Assembly (NCBI GenBank): GCA_005787665.1
Contig: SYAB01000368.1
Location: 1 to 9,826 of the forward strand
Origin: Actinomycetota bacterium
Lineage (GTDB): Bacteria > Actinomycetota > Actinomycetes > Mycobacteriales > Mycobacteriaceae
DNA length: 9,826 bases
Reading direction: 5' to 3'
The translations under genes were made by a program, and so were the position numbers. Every line of letters begins with the position of its first letter. Position 1 is the first letter of the stretch. This document shows positions 7,628-9,826 of the stretch, piece by piece. Below the pieces are notes generated by a model. It saw only the letters and a list, made by a program, of their open reading frames with translations. It ran no database searches and was not told the DNA's origin.

Positions 7628-8312
7628 CGGTGTCGACGTCGATCGTCACGGGCTTGTCCGGCTGGGCGGGTCCGGCGGCAAGTTTGGCGAACCGGGGCTC
7701 GCTGTCCAGCGTCTCGCTCAGGTCGTCGATCACGTCGACATCGGGCAGCAGCGGTGCGATATCGGGCAGCTCGGTCAGCGAGGACAAACCCAGCCGCTCC
7801 AGGAACAACTCGGTGGTGGTGAACGTGGTCGCCCCGCTGTCCGGGTCCGTGCCGGCCTCGGTGATCAGCCCGCGCGCCACCAGCGTGCGAATCACCGCAT
7901 CGACGTTCACCCCGCGGACGGCGCTCACCCGCGCTCTGGTCACCGGCTGCCGGTAGGCCACCACCGCGAGGGTCTCCAGTGCGGCCCGGGTGAGCTTGGA
8001 TCGGGCACCGTCGAGCAGCAGCAGCTCGACGTAGGGGGCGAACCGGGCCCGGGTGTAGAGCCGCCAGCCGCCGCCGGCCTCCCGCAGGTCGATTCCGCTG
8101 TCCCGGCCGCGAAGCTCCTCGGCCATCCGCTGCAACGTTGCGGTGACCCGGTCCAACGGCTGCCCGGTCGCCGCGGCCAGCGACTCGGCGCTGGCCGGCG
8201 AATCGACCACCAGCAGCAGCGCCTCCAAGACCCGGGTGAGCTCGGCGTCGTCGAGCTCCGCCTCGTCACGCTCTCCGGCGGCGATATCGGCTGCCGCGAT
8301 GTCCTCGGTCAC
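7620..8312 (-). CDS. scpB: segregation and condensation protein ScpB
   Basis: 230-residue subunit of the SMC-ScpA-ScpB condensin complex, which compacts and separates the chromosome. It dimerises and binds ScpA. Two winged-helix domains are expected. The first runs at about 22-100 (LTRVLEALLLVVDSPAS). The second, at about 105-175, holds the signature ALETLAVVAYRQPVTRARVS (111-130), the VRGVNVDAVIRTLVARGLI stretch (132-150) and FLERLGLSSLTELPDI (170-185). An acidic tail follows. I chose GTG 8312 because its GTGA overlaps the scpA stop; an in-frame ATG at 8378 would lie deep inside scpA and add 22 unlike residues. Its end overlaps rluB by eight bases. Confidence 0.95.
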   Translation of the reverse strand: MTEDIAAADIAAGERDEAELDDAELTRVLEALLLVVDSPASAESLAAATGQPLDRVTATLQRMAEELRGRDSGIDLREAGGGWRLYTRARFAPYVELLLLDGARSKLTRAALETLAVVAYRQPVTRARVSAVRGVNVDAVIRTLVARGLITEAGTDPDSGATTFTTTELFLERLGLSSLTELPDIAPLLPDVDVIDDLSETLDSEPRFAKLAAGPAQPDKPVTIDVDTDV

Positions 8313-9127
8313 TGCTGGACCTGCTCTTCCCACTCGGCCCTGACCAGCTCTTCGTTCACCATGCGGTTTCCGGTCCACGAAACCTGCAGCACACCAAGCG
8401 GTTCTGACTGGTCGAATGCTACCGCCCGGGCCCGGTACAGCTCGAGCAATGCCAGGAACCGGCCGACGATGAGGATCGGTTCGCCGCAGTCGGCGACCAG
8501 TTCCGAGAATGAGGACCAGTGCCCCACACCCCTGCGCTCCAGCACCTCCAACAGCCGCTCGGCCTGCTCGGGGACCGACACCCGCGCCGCGTGCAGGTGG
8601 TCGGTACCGACCCTCGGCACGGGTCTGGGCGTGAACGCCGCGGCGGCGATCTCGGCGAAGCGGTGCGCATCCACCCCGATCATGACTTCGGGCAACAACT
8701 CGGCGAACTGGTCTTCCAGGGCCACCGCGCGGGGGTAGCTGCGCAGCGCGGCCGCCTCTAACTCCGCAAACATCTCCGCGACGTGCTTGAACGCCCGATA
8801 CTGCAGCAGTCGGGCAAACAGCAGGTCACGCACCTCGAGCAGGGCCAGGTCCTCGGCGTCCTCCACCTCCCCCGCCGGCAGCAGGCGGGCGGCCTTGAGG
8901 TCCAGCAGGGTGGCGGCGATCACCAGGAATGCGGTGGTCTCCTCGAGTTCGAGCTGCGGGCCGAACTGGCGGGTGTAGGCGATGAATTCGTCGGTCACCT
9001 CGTGCAGTGCGACCTCGGTGACATCGAGGCGGTGCGCGAAGATGAGTTGCAGCAGCAGGTCGAACGGTCCCTCGAAGTTGGTCAGTCGGACCGTGAAGCG
9101 CTTCTCCGGCGCTGTCTGCGTGCTCAC
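8309..9127 (-). CDS. scpA: segregation and condensation protein ScpA
   Basis: 272-residue kleisin subunit that bridges the SMC heads and carries ScpB. The N-terminal kleisin signature FEGPFDLLLQLI (18-29) and the following helices with DVTEVALHEVTDEFI (35-49) should bind the SMC neck. A middle helical region, with DLLFARLLQYRAFKHVAEMF at 101-120, is the likely ScpB-binding part. The C-terminal winged helix includes FLALLELYRARAVAFDQ (224-240). GTG 9127-9125 is the chosen start because it forms a GTGA overlap with the parA-like stop; the frame stays open further upstream, but only as a shadow of that gene. No smc gene is nearby, as is usual in mycobacteria. Confidence 0.95.
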   Translation of the reverse strand: MSTQTAPEKRFTVRLTNFEGPFDLLLQLIFAHRLDVTEVALHEVTDEFIAYTRQFGPQLELEETTAFLVIAATLLDLKAARLLPAGEVEDAEDLALLEVRDLLFARLLQYRAFKHVAEMFAELEAAALRSYPRAVALEDQFAELLPEVMIGVDAHRFAEIAAAAFTPRPVPRVGTDHLHAARVSVPEQAERLLEVLERRGVGHWSSFSELVADCGEPILIVGRFLALLELYRARAVAFDQSEPLGVLQVSWTGNRMVNEELVRAEWEEQVQQ

Positions 9128-9826
9128 TTGCCGAAGCGGTCGATGACCTCGCGCGCGAGGGCGCGATACGCCTGTGCGCCAGTCGATTTCGAGGCCCAGG
9201 TGATGATGGGCTCGCCGGCCACACTGGTTTCGGGAAAGCGCACGGTCCGGGCGATGACAGTGTCGAACACCAGGTCCCCGAATCGTTCGATCACCCGACT
9301 CATGACCTCGCGGGCGTTGACGGTGCGGCTGTCGAACCGGGTGACCACGATCCCGCTGATGGAGAGCTTCGGGTTGAGTCGATCGCGCACCTTGTCCACC
9401 GTGTCGGTCAGCAGCGCCAATCCCCGCAGCGAGAAGAACTCGCACTCGGTGGGGATGATCACCCCGTCCGAACACGCCAGCGCGTTGACGGTGAGCAGCC
9501 CGAGCGCGGGCTGGCAGTCGATCAGCACATAGTCGTAACGGTCCAGCACCGGCCGCAGAGCGCGGCCCAGAGTCTGCTCCCGACCGACCTCGTTGACCAG
9601 CTGAATCTCGGCGGCCGACAGGTCGATATTGCTCGGGACCAGATCCAGGCCCTCCACCCGGGTGTTGATGAGCACGTCGTCGATCCCGACGCGCGGCTCC
9701 ACCAGCAGGTTGTGCACGGTATGGGCCAGCTCGTAGTGCGGCACTCCGAGCCCGGCCGACAGCGCGCCCTGCGGGTCGAGGTCCACCAGCAACACCCGGC
9801 GGCCGTACTCGGCGAGCGCGGCGCCG
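9124..9826 (-). CDS. ParA family ATPase (5' partial)
   Basis: The C-terminal 233 residues or so of a ParA/Soj-type P-loop ATPase; the start and the Walker A loop lie beyond the right edge. Visible are the helix GAALAEYGRR, the Walker A' strand VLLVDLDPQGALS, the Walker B strand YDYVLIDCQPALG, the switch-like CEFFSLRGLALL, and the ending SVAGEPIITWASKSTGAQAY, all typical of the family. These ATPases bind DNA non-specifically as ATP dimers and position chromosomes or other cargo. Position before scpA corresponds to Rv1708 of M. tuberculosis, not to the parAB locus near the origin, and no parB is present here, so its partner is unknown. The stop overlaps the scpA start as GTGA. Confidence 0.92.
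   Translation of the reverse strand, partial: GAALAEYGRRVLLVDLDPQGALSAGLGVPHYELAHTVHNLLVEPRVGIDDVLINTRVEGLDLVPSNIDLSAAEIQLVNEVGREQTLGRALRPVLDRYDYVLIDCQPALGLLTVNALACSDGVIIPTECEFFSLRGLALLTDTVDKVRDRLNPKLSISGIVVTRFDSRTVNAREVMSRVIERFGDLVFDTVIARTVRFPETSVAGEPIITWASKSTGAQAYRALAREVIDRFGK

Noticed and set aside
7464..8738. Long plus-strand open frame (424 codons) antisense to rluB, scpB and scpA
   Set aside because: Low-complexity composition and no motifs, opposite three clearly identified overlapping genes.
9060..9075. Second LexA-box-like sequence TCGAAC-GGTC-CCTCGA
   Set aside because: It matches only 10 of 12 positions, lies inside the scpA coding region about 50 bases from its start, and is likely chance in GC-rich codons.

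Overview
The window reads as chromosomal DNA of a high-GC actinobacterium, most likely a Mycobacterium/Mycolicibacterium-type species. The minus-strand order parA-like, scpA, scpB, rluB, cmk, der matches the block annotated Rv1708-Rv1713 in M. tuberculosis. GTG starts, overlapping start/stop codons and a 13E12-type DUF222/HNH protein also fit that group. Genes fill nearly the whole window, and no stretch over 300 bases lacks one.

Right half (about 4792-9826, minus strand, transcribed right to left): a housekeeping operon. It encodes a ParA-type ATPase (cut by the window edge), the condensin subunits ScpA and ScpB, a 23S rRNA pseudouridine synthase (RluB type), cytidylate kinase and the two-domain ribosome-assembly GTPase Der. 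All five junctions overlap by 4 or 8 bases, so the six genes are very probably one translationally coupled transcript joining chromosome organisation, ribosome maturation and CTP supply.

Left half (1-4782): accessory-looking genes. From the left edge come a 5'-truncated plus-strand endonuclease gene (two helix-turn-helix-like repeats followed by a PD-(D/E)XK-type domain), a convergent minus-strand TauE/SafE family membrane permease whose end overlaps it by 50 bases, a divergent plus-strand gene for a baeRF-like (bacterial eRF1-like) protein, a nitroreductase-family flavoprotein, and a DUF222/HNH endonuclease of the 13E12 family. The last gene runs tail to tail into der with only 9 bases between.

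The most interesting signal is a near-perfect mycobacterial LexA (SOS) box spanning the first ATG of the HNH gene, just after a -10-like hexamer. This suggests a DNA-damage-induced, possibly leaderless, nuclease gene. Second is a 7-base inverted repeat whose right arm holds the likely ribosome-binding site of the baeRF-like gene. I found no RNA genes, CRISPR arrays, insertion sequences or convincing terminators, and no wholly unrecognisable gene system.
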